In this document: in pieces, positions 28,856-39,101 of the stretch
Layout: every line of letters starts with the position of its first letter
Position numbering within the stretch: the stretch's first letter is position 1
Source: Candidatus Pantoea gossypiicola
GTDB taxonomy: Bacteria; Pseudomonadota; Gammaproteobacteria; Enterobacterales; Enterobacteriaceae
Assembly (NCBI RefSeq): GCF_008632075.1
Contig: NZ_VWVM01000010.1
Span: 1 to 64,000, forward strand
DNA length: 64,000 nt
Direction of reading: 5' to 3'
Translations under genes and position numbers: made by a program
Notes under the pieces: model-generated
Seen by the model: the letters and a program-made list of their open reading frames with translations, nothing else
Told to the model about the DNA's origin: nothing
Databases searched by the model: none

Positions 28856-30220
28856 ATGAACGATAATAAAATGACTCCGGTGGAGCTGCGTGCCACATGG
28901 GGCCTCGGTACGGTCTTTTCCCTGCGTATGCTTGGGATGTTTATGGTCCTGCCGGTACTGACCACTTATGGCATGGCATTACAGGGCGCGAGTGAAACGC
29001 TGATTGGTCTGGCGATCGGTATCTATGGCCTTGCCCAGGCAATATTTCAGATTCCTTTTGGTCTGCTCTCTGATCGCATCGGCCGCAAGCCGTTGATCGT
29101 CGGCGGACTGCTGCTGTTTGTTCTGGGCAGCGTTATTGCAGCCTGTACCGACTCCATCTGGGGCATTATTCTGGGCCGTGCGCTGCAGGGCTCCGGCGCA
29201 ATTGCCGCTGCCGTGATGGCACTGTTATCCGATTTAACCCGTGAGCAGAACCGCACCAAAGCGATGGCGTTTATCGGCATCAGTTTTGGTGTGACCTTCG
29301 CGATTGCAATGGTGGTCGGCCCGATTGTCACTCACGCACTGGGCCTGCATGCGCTGTTCTGGATGATCGCGATTCTGGCCTCGCTGGGAATCGTGATCAC
29401 ACTTCTCGTAGTGCCGTCCGCCTCCCATCATGTCCTGAACCGTGAATCGGGCATTGTCAAAGGCAGCTTTCGCAAGGTGCTGGCTAATCCCCGCCTGGTG
29501 AAGCTGAATATCGGTATTTTCTGTCTGCATATTCTGCTGATGTCGAGCTTTGTTGCCTTACCTGGACAGTTTGAACAGGCGGGTTTCCCGGCACCTGAAC
29601 ACTGGAAAGTCTATCTCTCTACCATGCTGATTGCCTTTGCGGGCGTGGTGCCGTTCATCATTTATGCCGAAGTGAAGCGTCGCATGAAGCGCGTCTTTGT
29701 GGGCTGCGTCGGGATGATTGTGATTGCCGAGATCGTGCTGTGGGGTGCGGAAGGCCATTTCTGGACGCTGGTCGTTGGGGTTCAGCTCTTCTTCTTCGCT
29801 TTCAATCTGATGGAAGCCATTCTCCCTTCGCTGATCAGTAAAGAGTCGCCTGCCGGTTATAAAGGCACGGCGATGGGCATTTACTCCACCAGCCAGTTCC
29901 TTGGCGTAGCCGTTGGCGGCAGCATGGGTGGCTGGGTGTTTGGTCATTTCGATGCACAGACCGTGTTCATGGTCGGCGCGATGGTGGCAGCAGCCTGGCT
30001 GTTTGTCAGTATGACGATGCAGGAGCCGCCTTATGTGAGCAGCCTGCGCATTGTGCTGAGCGATGCCGCACTGGCTTTGCCGAATCTGGAGCAGCGCCTG
30101 AAAGCGCAGAAAGGAGTGAACTCCGTGTTTATCGTGCCGGAAGAGAAAAGCGCTTATATCAAAATCGACAGTAAAGTTACCAGCCGCCCTGAGCTGGAAG
30201 CGTTGCTGGGGAGTTGCTAG
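28856..30220 (+). CDS. yajR: MFS transporter YajR
   Basis: YajR is an inner-membrane major-facilitator proton antiporter, substrate uncertain, possibly drug efflux. The 454 residues have twelve membrane segments with the antiporter motif A GLLSDRIGRKPLI between helices 2 and 3. A C-terminal cytosolic ferredoxin-like YAM domain (about 390-454, ending KIDSKVTSRPELEALLGSC) is the hallmark of YajR. GAGG precedes the start. It is convergent with yajQ, sharing a bidirectional terminator, and stands apart from the cyo operon behind its terminator. Confidence 0.93.
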   Translation: MNDNKMTPVELRATWGLGTVFSLRMLGMFMVLPVLTTYGMALQGASETLIGLAIGIYGLAQAIFQIPFGLLSDRIGRKPLIVGGLLLFVLGSVIAACTDSIWGIILGRALQGSGAIAAAVMALLSDLTREQNRTKAMAFIGISFGVTFAIAMVVGPIVTHALGLHALFWMIAILASLGIVITLLVVPSASHHVLNRESGIVKGSFRKVLANPRLVKLNIGIFCLHILLMSSFVALPGQFEQAGFPAPEHWKVYLSTMLIAFAGVVPFIIYAEVKRRMKRVFVGCVGMIVIAEIVLWGAEGHFWTLVVGVQLFFFAFNLMEAILPSLISKESPAGYKGTAMGIYSTSQFLGVAVGGSMGGWVFGHFDAQTVFMVGAMVAAAWLFVSMTMQEPPYVSSLRIVLSDAALALPNLEQRLKAQKGVNSVFIVPEEKSAYIKIDSKVTSRPELEALLGSC

Positions 30221-30273
30221 TTTAAGAAAATTTTCACGACAACTTCCGCTCGTTTCGCTTCAGGATCGAGCTG

Positions 30274-30362
30274 GCTCAGGGAACAGGGTCAGATCGGAAA
30301 GTCGCAAAAGCCGCCATGGATGGCGCTTTTGCGTCTTTGCGAAAGGCACAGGCTCCCTGAGC
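30274..30362. repeat. Palindromic intergenic element, possible dispersed repeat
   Basis: Outer 9-bp arms GCTCAGGGA (30274-30282) and TCCCTGAGC (30354-30362) enclose an inner hairpin CGCAAAAGCcGCCA-tgga-TGGCGCTTTTGCG (30303-30333). Both share one centre at 30318. Size, nesting and intergenic position resemble ERIC-like elements, but the sequence is not the ERIC core. Only one copy is in the window, so dispersal is unproven. Confidence 0.55.
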
Positions 30363-30524
30363 AAGCGCGCAATCGCACAGACGCCCTACAACACCCCGCT
30401 CCAGACGCTTTACTTGTTCAAAGAGATGCAAGCCAGCGCACGATGCCACTGACGTCACAGACTACGTCTTCATTCAGACGGCTCACAAATTTGGATAGAT
30501 GCAGCGCTGCTCCTGCCAGGTAAC

Positions 30525-30552
30525 AAAAAACCCGGCCTGAGCCGGGTTTTTC
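30525..30552. terminator. Bidirectional terminator between yajR and yajQ
   Basis: AAACCCGGC-ctga-GCCGGGTTT with A and T runs on both sides serves the convergent genes yajR (+) and yajQ (-). Confidence 0.88.
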
Positions 30553-30590
30553 ATCACTGCCTTCAGGCCCAAAAAACAGCCTGCCCCCAC

Positions 30591-31082
30591 TTAATCGCGG
30601 AAGTTTTTAAACTGGAAAGGCTGCCCCAGATTGCTGCCGCGCACAATCGCCATTGCGCTCTGCAGATCATCGCGCGCTTTGCCGGTCACTCGTAACGCTT
30701 CACCCTGAATCTGGGTCTGTACTTTCAGCTTACTGTCTTTGATCAGCTTCACCAGCTTCTTCGCTACGTCGCTCTCAATGCCCTTCTTCAGTTTGGCATC
30801 GACCGCCCAGCTTTTACCGCTGTGCTCAATCTCTTCCGGCACCTCTAAGGCTCCGCCTTCAATGCCGCGCTTCAGTAACTTCTCACGCAAAATATCGACC
30901 AGCTGTTTAACCTGGAAATCAGACTCGCTGGTGATTTTAATGGTTTCATTCTTTTCGTTGAGCTCAAACTCGGCGCTCACGTTGCGGAAATCGAAGCGGG
31001 TAGACACCTCACGGTTGGCATTCTCCACCGCATTGCGAATTTCCTGCAGATCGACTTCTGAAACGATATCGAAAGATGGCAT
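30591..31082 (-). CDS. yajQ: Nucleotide-binding protein YajQ
   Basis: YajQ is a small cytosolic protein with two ferredoxin-like domains. Family members bind nucleic acids or nucleotides, and a Xanthomonas homologue binds cyclic di-GMP. The 163 residues start [17 protein letters not shown] at 31082, preceded by AGGAG at 8 nt; the frame runs 11 codons further upstream without family support. The signature [20 protein letters not shown] is visible and the C-terminus [11 protein letters not shown] is conserved. The 135-bp spacer separates it from divergent panE. Confidence 0.94.
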   Translation of the reverse strand: MPSFDIVSEVDLQEIRNAVENANREVSTRFDFRNVSAEFELNEKNETIKITSESDFQVKQLVDILREKLLKRGIEGGALEVPEEIEHSGKSWAVDAKLKKGIESDVAKKLVKLIKDSKLKVQTQIQGEALRVTGKARDDLQSAMAIVRGSNLGQPFQFKNFRD

Positions 31083-31217
31083 CTCTTCTTCTCCTGACGC
31101 TAAAGTGACATGCATAATACGCGTCTTACGGTGCTAAATAAAATCAGGCTGTGCACGACGCTATACTCATGGTGTGACAGTAAATAATAAATGGATAGCC
31201 CGCCAGCGGGAGGCAGT

Positions 31218-32138
31218 ATGAAAATTACCGTGTTAGGGTGCGGTGCTCTGGGTCAGGTCTGGCTGACAGCGCTCGCCCGTCAGGGACACGAGGTGCAGGG
31301 ATGGTTGCGGGTGCCGCAGCCCTATTGCTCGGCCAATGTCGTCGACCCGGAAGGCAACATAGCCAACCGCACCTTCATCGCTAACGATCCGCTGTTTCTG
31401 GCGGAAAGCCAGCTGCTACTGGTCACGCTTAAAGCGCCGCAGGTCTCACCCGCCGTGAAGAATCTGGAAAGTGTGCTGCCAGAAAACTGCCCGGTGCTGC
31501 TACTGCATAACGGTATGGGCACGCTGGAAGAACTCAAAGGGATGACTCAGCCACTCCTGCGTGGCGTCACCACGCATGCGGCGATGCGTGATGGCACCGT
31601 CATCAAGCACATCGCCAGTGGCATCACTCACATTGGTCCAGGTAACCGCAAAAGCGCCGCTTACAGCGACCTCGCCGACATCCTGCACCCTGCCCTGCCC
31701 GATGTTGCCTGGCATGACAATATACGGGCGGCCTGCTGGCGCAAACTGGCTGTCAACTGCGTCATCAACCCGCTCAGCGTGGAGTATGAGTGCCAGAACG
31801 GCGCACTGCGCGCGTATCCGGAGCAGATTGCGCAACTGTGCGAAGAGATCAGCTGGGTCATGGAGCGTGAAGGCCAGAACGTCGCCAGTGACAGTTTACA
31901 GGACATCATCTTTGACGTGATCGAAAGCACCGCGGCCAACACCTCCTCAATGCTGCAGGACGTTCGCGCCCAGCGGCTCACCGAAATCGACTATATCAGC
32001 GGCTTTCTGCTACGCCGCGCCCGGACGCACGGCCTGGTGCTCACGGAGAACACTCGTCTGTATGACATTGTAAAACGCAAGGAGTCCCATTATGACCGCG
32101 AACGCATCGGTGCTGGTTTGCCTGGCACATGGCAGTGA
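31218..32138 (+). CDS. panE: 2-dehydropantoate 2-reductase PanE
   Basis: PanE reduces ketopantoate to pantoate with NADPH in coenzyme A biosynthesis, in the cytosol. The 306-residue protein begins [16 protein letters not shown], a Rossmann GxGxxG motif. It has the catalytic Lys region [14 protein letters not shown] (Lys about 176) and the substrate-binding Asn/Ser segment [14 protein letters not shown] at the C-terminus. GGGAGG precedes ATG 31218; the nine extra upstream codons have no homology. The last 47 bp overlap yajL in another frame. Confidence 0.95.
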   Translation: MKITVLGCGALGQVWLTALARQGHEVQGWLRVPQPYCSANVVDPEGNIANRTFIANDPLFLAESQLLLVTLKAPQVSPAVKNLESVLPENCPVLLLHNGMGTLEELKGMTQPLLRGVTTHAAMRDGTVIKHIASGITHIGPGNRKSAAYSDLADILHPALPDVAWHDNIRAACWRKLAVNCVINPLSVEYECQNGALRAYPEQIAQLCEEISWVMEREGQNVASDSLQDIIFDVIESTAANTSSMLQDVRAQRLTEIDYISGFLLRRARTHGLVLTENTRLYDIVKRKESHYDRERIGAGLPGTWQ

Positions 32139-32688
32139 AGAAACCGAAGCCGTCACCTCTATCGATCTGCTGGTTCGGGCCGGCCTGAAGGTTGTCACCG
32201 CCAGCGTCGAAAGCGATGGCAGCCGTGAGATTGTCTGCTCGCGTGGTGTCCGCCTGCTGGCTGACGTCACGCTGGTTGAAGTCGCCGACAACGATTTCGC
32301 CGCCATTGTCCTGCCCGGTGGCCTGAAAGGCGCGGAGACCTTCCGTGACAGCCCGCTACTGGTCGAAACGGTGCGTCAGTTTCACCTCAATGAGAAGATT
32401 GTCGCGGCAATATGCGCAGCCGCAGGCACGGTACTGATCCCTCACGATCTCTTTCCGGTCGGCAATATGACCGGCTTTCCTGGCCTGAAAGAGACGATTC
32501 CGGAGGACAAATGGATGGAGCGGCGTGTCGTCTGGGATCCGCGCGTCAATCTGCTGACCAGCCAGGGGCCTGGTACGGCAATGGATTTTGCGCTGAAGTT
32601 AATCGATCTGCTGGTGGGAAAAGAGATGGCGCGTGAGGTCGCTGCACAGCTGGTGCTGGCTCCCGGCATTTATGACTATCAGGCCTGA
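32092..32688 (+). CDS. yajL: DJ-1/PfpI-family protein YajL (deglycase/chaperone)
   Basis: YajL is a cytosolic DJ-1 homologue. It protects proteins from electrophiles and oxidative stress and is reported to act as a deglycase on methylglyoxal adducts. The 198 residues carry the nucleophile-elbow cysteine in [12 protein letters not shown] and the conserved Glu in [16 protein letters not shown] seven nt before the ATG supports the start inside panE. The two genes overlap by 47 bp, so they are cotranscribed. Confidence 0.94.
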   Translation: MTANASVLVCLAHGSEETEAVTSIDLLVRAGLKVVTASVESDGSREIVCSRGVRLLADVTLVEVADNDFAAIVLPGGLKGAETFRDSPLLVETVRQFHLNEKIVAAICAAAGTVLIPHDLFPVGNMTGFPGLKETIPEDKWMERRVVWDPRVNLLTSQGPGTAMDFALKLIDLLVGKEMAREVAAQLVLAPGIYDYQA

Positions 32689-32739
32689 ACAGGCTCATCA
32701 GCCAGACCCCGACAGGGTCTGACTGACAGTCAGCCAGGA

Positions 32740-34188
32740 CTACGGGCGGTAAACCTTCACGTTCTTAAAGCCCTGCTCATGCAGATAGAGCGCCTGCAGA
32801 CGGCTCATCACGCCGCGATCGCAGTAAAGCAGCCAGGTGCGGTTCTGATCGAGATCGCCAAACTGCGTGCTGAGTTTGTAAAACGGCAGTGATTTCACCT
32901 CCGTGGCCTTCAGCTCAAGCGGATTCTCTTCCTGCTCGTCGATGGCGCGGATATCCAGCACCACGTCGTTTTCACTCAGCAGCGCGACGGTCTCAACTTC
33001 CACCACCTCCTCTTCTGTCTGTTCAGCGATAGTGCGGATATCGACGTTGGTCGCCTCTTCCACCACGCGATCCAGGATCGTGAAGTCGAAATTCTGCTCT
33101 TCTGCCTCGATCTTCGCCTTCACCGCCTTCACCGTTGGGCTTTTTGAGATCACACCACAATATTCCGGCATGGTGCTGGCGAAATCTTCGGTGCCGATCT
33201 CCCGGGCGACTTTGATGATGTGCTCTTTGTCGTGAGAGATCAGCGGACGCAGTATCAGCGTATCGGAAGCGTTATCAATCAGACGCAGGTTGGTCAGCGT
33301 CTGGCTCGATACCTGCCCGACCGCTTCACCCGTGACCAGCGCCTGTACGCCGTAACGCTCAGCCACGCGGGAAGCGGCACGCACCATCATGCGCTTCAGC
33401 ACCACGCCCATCTGACCGTCATCCACTTTTTCCAGGATCTCGCCGACAACCGGCTCAAAATTGATCGCCACGAAGCGCACGCGGTGTGAACGACCAAAAC
33501 GATTCCACAAATAGTGCGCAACCTGACGAACGCCAATCTCATGGGCGGCACCGCCAAGGTTAAAGAAGCAGTAATGTACGCGACTGCCGCGACGCAGCAG
33601 CATATAGCTGGAGACGCCGGAGTCGAAACCACCGGAAATCAGTGACAGCACATCTTCCTGCGTGCCGATCGGGAAGCCCCCCAGACCTTCGTAACGTGCA
33701 GTCACCAGTGTCAGGCGGTTCTCTTCAACTTCAAGGTTCACCGTCACGTCAGGGTTTTTAAGCTGCACGCGGGCGCTTTCAATATGCTGATTCAGGCCGC
33801 CGCCCACATAGCGCTCTACATCCTGCGAACTGAAGCTATGCTTACCGCGACGTTTAACACGTACGCAGAAGCTCTTGCCTTCAAGACTGTCACGATACTG
33901 CGCTAACGTCTGTTCAAAGATGTGATGAATATCGGTGTACTCACGATCTTCAACCGCTAAAACGTGATGGATACCGGGAATGCGGGAAAGCTCATCGGGA
34001 ATAATGCCAGCCAGCGCCGCATTTTTTGACCGCACTTCAATGTGATCCCAGTAGCGCACAACGGCGATGTCGTCGCTGACGGTTTTCAGGACGTTGCGGA
34101 TATTGCTGGCAAGAATCTTGATAAAGCGCAAACGCACCGACGGACTCTTGATGGTGATTTCAGGAAATAACTTGATGATAAACTTCAT
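32740..34188 (-). CDS. thiI: tRNA 4-thiouridine synthase / sulfurtransferase ThiI
   Basis: ThiI transfers sulfur for 4-thiouridine at tRNA position 8 and for the thiamine thiazole. The 482 residues equal E. coli: N-terminal ferredoxin-like and THUMP domains (to about 165), a PP-loop ATPase domain with [12 protein letters not shown], and a C-terminal rhodanese domain whose catalytic Cys (about 456) is in [11 protein letters not shown]. The presence of the rhodanese domain means both functions should be intact. It is convergent with yajL and divergent from xseB. Confidence 0.97.
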   Translation of the reverse strand: MKFIIKLFPEITIKSPSVRLRFIKILASNIRNVLKTVSDDIAVVRYWDHIEVRSKNAALAGIIPDELSRIPGIHHVLAVEDREYTDIHHIFEQTLAQYRDSLEGKSFCVRVKRRGKHSFSSQDVERYVGGGLNQHIESARVQLKNPDVTVNLEVEENRLTLVTARYEGLGGFPIGTQEDVLSLISGGFDSGVSSYMLLRRGSRVHYCFFNLGGAAHEIGVRQVAHYLWNRFGRSHRVRFVAINFEPVVGEILEKVDDGQMGVVLKRMMVRAASRVAERYGVQALVTGEAVGQVSSQTLTNLRLIDNASDTLILRPLISHDKEHIIKVAREIGTEDFASTMPEYCGVISKSPTVKAVKAKIEAEEQNFDFTILDRVVEEATNVDIRTIAEQTEEEVVEVETVALLSENDVVLDIRAIDEQEENPLELKATEVKSLPFYKLSTQFGDLDQNRTWLLYCDRGVMSRLQALYLHEQGFKNVKVYRP

Positions 34189-34420
34189 GGCGACACAGCT
34201 TCGTTGGGCAAATAAGTGCTAAAACAGGCGGCACTTAGCTGGTAAAATCACAAAATTGCGGGCTGCAAGGCGCAACCGCATCCGAGGCGCGGGAGTATAT
34301 CACCATTGTCAGGTGACTGCTTCTTCATCAGCCGCCGCATTGATTATTTTGCTAATCATAGGGTCTCAGCTACCATGACCGATTGCGAGATAATGTCCCA
34401 ACCGTGAGTCGACACGAAAT

Positions 34421-34663
34421 ATGCCGAAAAAAGCCGAACAGCCAGCCAGCTTTGAAACGTCATTGCAGCAGCTGGAGCAGATTGTCAGCCGTCTTGAAAG
34501 TGGTGAACTGCCGCTGGAAGAAGCCCTGAACGAATTTGAACGTGGCGTGCAGCTGGCGCGGAATGGTCAGCAGACGCTGCAGCAGGCTGAACAGCGGGTC
34601 CGCATTCTGCTGAACGATGATAAAGATGCCGACCTCACTGCTTTCACGCCGGAAAACGACTAA
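34421..34663 (+). CDS. xseB: Exodeoxyribonuclease VII small subunit
   Basis: XseB is the small subunit of exonuclease VII, several copies binding one XseA large subunit. The 80-residue protein is all-helical with the signature [25 protein letters not shown]. Its stop overlaps the ispA start by one base (TAATG), beginning the xseB-ispA-dxs operon. xseA is not in the window. Confidence 0.95.
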   Translation: MPKKAEQPASFETSLQQLEQIVSRLESGELPLEEALNEFERGVQLARNGQQTLQQAEQRVRILLNDDKDADLTAFTPEND

Positions 34664-35562
34664 TGGATTTTGCCCGCTTACTCGACGCCTGTCAGCAGCA
34701 GGTCAACGCCGCGCTGACGCGTTTTATAGAGCCACTTCCTTTTCAGAGTTCTCCTCTGGTGAATGCCATGCATTATGGGGCATTATTAGGCGGTAAACGT
34801 CTGCGTCCTTTTCTGGTCTACGCGACCGGCGAAATGCTCCACGCCAATCCGGCGAGTCTGGATGCCCCTGCCGCCGCAGTTGAATGCATTCATGCGTACT
34901 CTCTGATTCATGACGATCTCCCTGCGATGGATGACGATGCACTGCGTCGCGGGCAGCCAACCTGTCACATTAAATATGGCGAAGATACGGCGATTCTGGC
35001 GGGCGACGCCCTGCAGACGCTGGCCTTTTCCATTCTGACTGACGCAGCAATGCCGGGTGTCAGCGCGGAGTACCGGCTGCGGATGATCTCTGAACTGGCA
35101 AACGCCAGCGGCGTGGCCGGCATGTGCGGCGGTCAGGCTCTTGATCTGGCGGCAGAGGGTAAATCGGTGGATCTCGACAAGCTGGAGCAGATCCATCGCC
35201 ATAAAACCGGCGCGCTGATCCGCTCAGCGGTACGCTTAGGCGCATTAACGGCAGGCGATGCGGGCCGCGAAGCGCTGCCGCTGCTCGACCGCTATGCAGA
35301 GGCGATTGGTCTCGCATTTCAGGTGCAGGACGACATTCTGGATGTGATCGGTGACACAGCAGTGATCGGAAAACGTCAGGGTGCCGATCAGGATCTGGGG
35401 AAAAGCACCTATCCTTCACTGTTAGGCCTTGAAAATGCCCGCGCCAAGGCGCGGGATTTGTATCAGGAAGCTCTTGATGCTTTAGAATTGCTCGCTGCGC
35501 ACTCCTATAACACTACAGCACTGCAGGCGCTGGCGAGCTTCATAATTGAACGCGACAAATAA
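34663..35562 (+). CDS. ispA: Farnesyl diphosphate synthase IspA
   Basis: IspA condenses isopentenyl diphosphate with dimethylallyl and geranyl diphosphate to farnesyl diphosphate, precursor of quinones, undecaprenyl phosphate and heme O. The 299 residues show the first Asp-rich motif in [11 protein letters not shown], the second in [13 protein letters not shown], and the GGKRLRPF substrate loop. It is translationally coupled to xseB and 19 bp upstream of dxs. Confidence 0.97.
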   Translation: MDFARLLDACQQQVNAALTRFIEPLPFQSSPLVNAMHYGALLGGKRLRPFLVYATGEMLHANPASLDAPAAAVECIHAYSLIHDDLPAMDDDALRRGQPTCHIKYGEDTAILAGDALQTLAFSILTDAAMPGVSAEYRLRMISELANASGVAGMCGGQALDLAAEGKSVDLDKLEQIHRHKTGALIRSAVRLGALTAGDAGREALPLLDRYAEAIGLAFQVQDDILDVIGDTAVIGKRQGADQDLGKSTYPSLLGLENARAKARDLYQEALDALELLAAHSYNTTALQALASFIIERDK

Positions 35563-35581
35563 CTTCCATAATGAGTCTCTG

Positions 35582-37447
35582 ATGAGTTTTGATATTGCTA
35601 AATACCCGACACTGGCGCTGGCAGACACCGTTCAGGCGCTGCGCGCCCTGCCGAAAGAGAAGCTGCCTGCGCTGTGTGATGAACTGCGTCAGTATCTGTT
35701 AGACAGTGTAAGCCGCTCCAGCGGCCATTTTGCATCGGGTCTGGGCGTGGTTGAACTGACGGTCGCGCTGCATTATGTCTATAACACCCCGTTTGACCAT
35801 CTGGTCTGGGATGTAGGTCATCAGGCTTATCCGCATAAAATTCTGACGGGTCGCCGCGATCGCATCGGCACTATCCGTCAGAAAAACGGCGTACATCCGT
35901 TTCCGTGGCGCGGTGAAAGTGAATATGACGTCCTGAGCGTCGGTCACTCATCAACCTCTATCAGTGCCGGTCTGGGCATGGCCGCTGCGGCAGAACGTGA
36001 AGGTCAGGGCCGTCGCACCGCCTGTATTATTGGCGATGGTGCGATTACCGCTGGTATGGCGTTTGAAGCGATGAACCATGCCGGTGATATCAAGCCGGAC
36101 ATGCTGGTCATCCTCAATGACAATGAGATGTCGATTTCCGAAAACGTCGGCGCGCTGAATAATCGCCTGGCGCAGATCCTGTCGGGTAAAACCTACGCAC
36201 GACTGCGCGAAGGCAGTAAGCGCGTGCTGACAAATCTGCCGCCAATTAAAGAGCTGGTCAAACGCACCGAAGAGCATCTCAAAGGCATGGTCGTGCCGGG
36301 CACGCTGTTTGAAGAGCTGGGCTTTAACTACATTGGCCCGGTTGATGGTCACGATGTGCTGACGCTGGTCAATACGCTGAGTAATATGCGCAGCCTGAAA
36401 GGGCCGCAGTTCCTGCATATCATGACGAAGAAAGGTAAAGGCTACGCTCCGGCAGAGGAAGATCCGATTGCCTGGCACGCTGTTCCTAAATTTGACCCGG
36501 CGATTGGCGAACTGCCGAAAAGCGCAGAAGGTCTGCCGAGCTACTCTAAAATCTTCGGCAACTGGCTGTGCGAAATGGCTGCCGACGATCCGAAGCTGAT
36601 GGCGATTACGCCGGCGATGCGTGAAGGCTCCGGCATGGTGGCTTTCTCTCGTGAATTCCCGAAGCAATATTTTGACGTGGCGATCGCCGAGCAGCATGCG
36701 GTAACCTTCGCGGCGGGTATGGCGATTGGCGGCTATAAACCCATTGTGGCCATCTATTCTACCTTCCTGCAACGCGCCTACGATCAGCTGATCCACGACG
36801 TCGCTATCCAGAAATTGCCGGTCCTGTTTGCTATCGATCGCGGTGGTATTGTTGGCGCGGATGGTCAGACTCACCAGGGCGCGTTTGATCTCGCCTACCT
36901 GCGCTGCGTGCCGGATATGGTGATCATGACGCCGAGCGATGAGAATGAGTGTCGGCAGATGCTTTACACCGGCTACCACCATCAGGCTGGCCCAAGTGCG
37001 GTGCGCTATCCACGCGGCACCGGTGTCGGTACCCCTCTGGCCCCACTACAGAGTCTGCCGCTGGGTAAAGCAGTCGTGAAACGTCAGGGTGAAAAGCTGG
37101 CGATTCTGAACTTCGGTACCCTGCTGCCAGAAGCCGCCGCCACGGCAGAAGCGCTGAACGCGACACTGGTCGATATGCGCTTTGTGAAGCCGCTGGATGA
37201 AGCGCTGATCGCCGGGCTCGCTAACACCCACGACTCATTGATTACGCTGGAAGAAGGCGCAATCAAAGGCGGTGCGGGCAGCGGCGTCAATGAGTTTGTG
37301 ATGGCGAAACGCCTGGGCGTTCCGGTACTGAACATCGGCCTGCCCGATGAGTTCATCCCGCAGGGCACGCAGGATGAAGTGCGTCATGACTATCTGCTGG
37401 ACGCCGAAGGCATTCAGCAACAGATCGCCCGCTGGCTGGCGCAGTAA
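35582..37447 (+). CDS. dxs: 1-deoxy-D-xylulose-5-phosphate synthase
   Basis: Dxs makes DXP from pyruvate and glyceraldehyde 3-phosphate with thiamine diphosphate. It is the entry point of the MEP isoprenoid pathway and a source for thiamine and pyridoxal. The 621 residues from [15 protein letters not shown] (35582) show the ThDP motif [17 protein letters not shown], the catalytic His near [13 protein letters not shown], and the transketolase pyrimidine domain with [13 protein letters not shown]. The frame is open 12 codons upstream but MSFDIAKYP is the family start. Confidence 0.97.
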   Translation: MSFDIAKYPTLALADTVQALRALPKEKLPALCDELRQYLLDSVSRSSGHFASGLGVVELTVALHYVYNTPFDHLVWDVGHQAYPHKILTGRRDRIGTIRQKNGVHPFPWRGESEYDVLSVGHSSTSISAGLGMAAAAEREGQGRRTACIIGDGAITAGMAFEAMNHAGDIKPDMLVILNDNEMSISENVGALNNRLAQILSGKTYARLREGSKRVLTNLPPIKELVKRTEEHLKGMVVPGTLFEELGFNYIGPVDGHDVLTLVNTLSNMRSLKGPQFLHIMTKKGKGYAPAEEDPIAWHAVPKFDPAIGELPKSAEGLPSYSKIFGNWLCEMAADDPKLMAITPAMREGSGMVAFSREFPKQYFDVAIAEQHAVTFAAGMAIGGYKPIVAIYSTFLQRAYDQLIHDVAIQKLPVLFAIDRGGIVGADGQTHQGAFDLAYLRCVPDMVIMTPSDENECRQMLYTGYHHQAGPSAVRYPRGTGVGTPLAPLQSLPLGKAVVKRQGEKLAILNFGTLLPEAAATAEALNATLVDMRFVKPLDEALIAGLANTHDSLITLEEGAIKGGAGSGVNEFVMAKRLGVPVLNIGLPDEFIPQGTQDEVRHDYLLDAEGIQQQIARWLAQ

Positions 37448-37459
37448 CCTCTCCTCTTT

Positions 37460-37480
37460 GCGCTCCCCCCTGGGGAGCGC
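37460..37480 (+). other. Strong hairpin between dxs and yajO
   Basis: GCGCTCCCC-cct-GGGGAGCGC is a 9-bp perfect GC-rich stem 13 bp past the dxs stop but without a downstream T run. It may slow polymerase or protect the mRNA 3' end; it is not a classical terminator. Confidence 0.5.
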
Positions 37481-37528
37481 AACATCCTGCTATGCTGTAA
37501 CCTTTGCACTTTCGCAGGAACCTCCATC

Positions 37529-38503
37529 ATGAAAATGATTCAACTGGGTACTACCGATCTGCAGGTGTCGCGTCTCTGTCTTGGCTGTATGACCTATGGC
37601 GAGCCAACGCGCGGCAATCACGCCTGGACGCTGCCGGAAGCCAGCAGCCGTCCGCTGATCCAGCAGGCACTGAACGCGGGCATCAACTTCTTTGATACCG
37701 CCAACAGCTACTCCGATGGCAGCAGTGAAGAGATCCTGGGCCGGGCCCTGAAAGAGTTTGCCCGGCGCGAAGAGATCGTGGTCGCCACCAAAGTCTACTT
37801 TCCGCTGACCAATCTCTCACAGGGACTGTCGCGCAAAAATATCCTGCAATCGATTGATGACAGCCTGCATCGTCTTGGCATGGAGTATGTCGACCTGCTG
37901 CAGATTCACCGCTGGGATTACGACACGCCGCTGGAAGAAACGCTGGAAGCGCTGCATGACGTAGTGCAGTCTGGCAAAGCCCGCTATATCGGTGCCTCGT
38001 CAATGCACGCCAGCCAGTTTGCTCAGGCGTTGCAGATGCAGTCGGAACAGGGCTGGCACCGCTTTGTCAGCATGCAGGATCAGTACAACCTGATTCAGCG
38101 TGAAGAGGAGCGTGAAATGCATCCGCTCTGTCTGAAAGAGCAGATCGCCGTGCTGCCCTGGAGTCCGCTGGCGCGCGGTAAGCTGACCCGCCCGTGGGGG
38201 GAAAACACCGCGCGTTCCGCCTCTGACCAGGTGATGGCGAAGCTCTATGACAACACCGAAGAGAACGATGCCGTGATTGCCGAGCGGCTGGCACAGGTGG
38301 CGGAAAGTAAAGGTGTAACGCGGGCGCAGGTGGCGCTGGCCTGGTTGCTGAGCAAGCCTGCCGTCACGGCACCGATCATCGGTGCATCGCGCGCTGAGCA
38401 GTTTGAGGATCTGGTGAAGGCAGTGGATGTCACGCTGAGTGACGACGAGATTACCCTGCTGGAAGAGATCTATCAGCCGCATCAGGCGGTGGGATTTGAG
38501 TAA
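37529..38503 (+). CDS. yajO: Aldo-keto reductase YajO
   Basis: YajO is a cytosolic NADPH-dependent aldo-keto reductase. In E. coli it has been linked to 1-deoxyxylulose phosphate-related thiamine metabolism, but the physiological substrate is unsettled. The 324 residues equal E. coli. The catalytic Asp and Tyr are in FFDTANSYSDG, the Lys in VVVATKVYFP, and the QIHRWD histidine is conserved. The C-terminal cofactor site includes IIGASRAEQFEDL. It lies 81 bp after dxs on the same strand and converges with pgpA. Confidence 0.92.
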   Translation: MKMIQLGTTDLQVSRLCLGCMTYGEPTRGNHAWTLPEASSRPLIQQALNAGINFFDTANSYSDGSSEEILGRALKEFARREEIVVATKVYFPLTNLSQGLSRKNILQSIDDSLHRLGMEYVDLLQIHRWDYDTPLEETLEALHDVVQSGKARYIGASSMHASQFAQALQMQSEQGWHRFVSMQDQYNLIQREEEREMHPLCLKEQIAVLPWSPLARGKLTRPWGENTARSASDQVMAKLYDNTEENDAVIAERLAQVAESKGVTRAQVALAWLLSKPAVTAPIIGASRAEQFEDLVKAVDVTLSDDEITLLEEIYQPHQAVGFE

Positions 38504-38561
38504 ATCAGAATGTGACGCCCTGGCCGGGCGTCACCTCTTATCATGCGTTGAGCATCGAGGG

Positions 38562-39101
38562 TTAACCCGCCAGCCAGACCCCAAAGCCATAGAGCATCGC
38601 CGCAGAAATCACGCCAGCAATAATGTCATCCACCATAATACCCATGCCACCGTGCACGTTGCGGTCAAACCAGCGAATCGGCCAGGGTTTCCACATATCC
38701 AGAATACGAAACAGCACAAAGCCGCCCAGCACCCATTGCCAGCTGTTGACCGGAATCGCCATCAGCGTAATCCACATGCCGATAAATTCATCCCAGACAA
38801 TACTGCCGTGATCGTGTACCCCCATATCTTTGGCGGTGCGATGGCAGAGATAGACACCGACGCAGATACCAACCAGCACAACCAGCGAATAGAGATCCTG
38901 CGGCAGAAAGGTCATCAGCCACCAGAACGGGATGGCCGCCAGCGATCCCATGGTACCAGGCACGACCGGGCTTAATCCGCTGCCGAAACCGGTGGCCAGC
39001 AGATGCCAGGGATTGCTCATCCGCAGACGGCTCTTCGCCACGTCGTTATTTAGTATCAAAGTGATCAAACCCTTTATGATGGAATGTGGCAGGTTTGCCA
39101 T
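38562..39101 (-). CDS. pgpA: Phosphatidylglycerophosphatase A
   Basis: PgpA dephosphorylates phosphatidylglycerol phosphate in the inner membrane. The protein shows the conserved block [42 protein letters not shown], the metal-binding [15 protein letters not shown] and [14 protein letters not shown]. Residue positions are shifted by the uncertain start. ATG 39101 is used, but it lies inside thiL and gives about ten residues more than E. coli. TTG codons near 39068 or GTG at 39041 are alternatives. With the ATG, pgpA overlaps thiL by 56 bp. Confidence 0.9.
   Translation of the reverse strand: MANLPHSIIKGLITLILNNDVAKSRLRMSNPWHLLATGFGSGLSPVVPGTMGSLAAIPFWWLMTFLPQDLYSLVVLVGICVGVYLCHRTAKDMGVHDHGSIVWDEFIGMWITLMAIPVNSWQWVLGGFVLFRILDMWKPWPIRWFDRNVHGGMGIMVDDIIAGVISAAMLYGFGVWLAG

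Larger units (their letters stand above)
30221..30590. other. 370-bp intergenic region between yajR and yajQ
   Basis: No credible gene is present. The stretch contains a 90-bp concentric palindrome (30274-30362) and a bidirectional terminator (30525-30552). Between them is unstructured sequence without recognisable signals. Confidence 0.6.

Noticed and set aside
35951..36982. 343-codon minus-strand frame opposite dxs
   Set aside because: Long, but antisense to a conserved enzyme and without Shine-Dalgarno or recognisable motifs.
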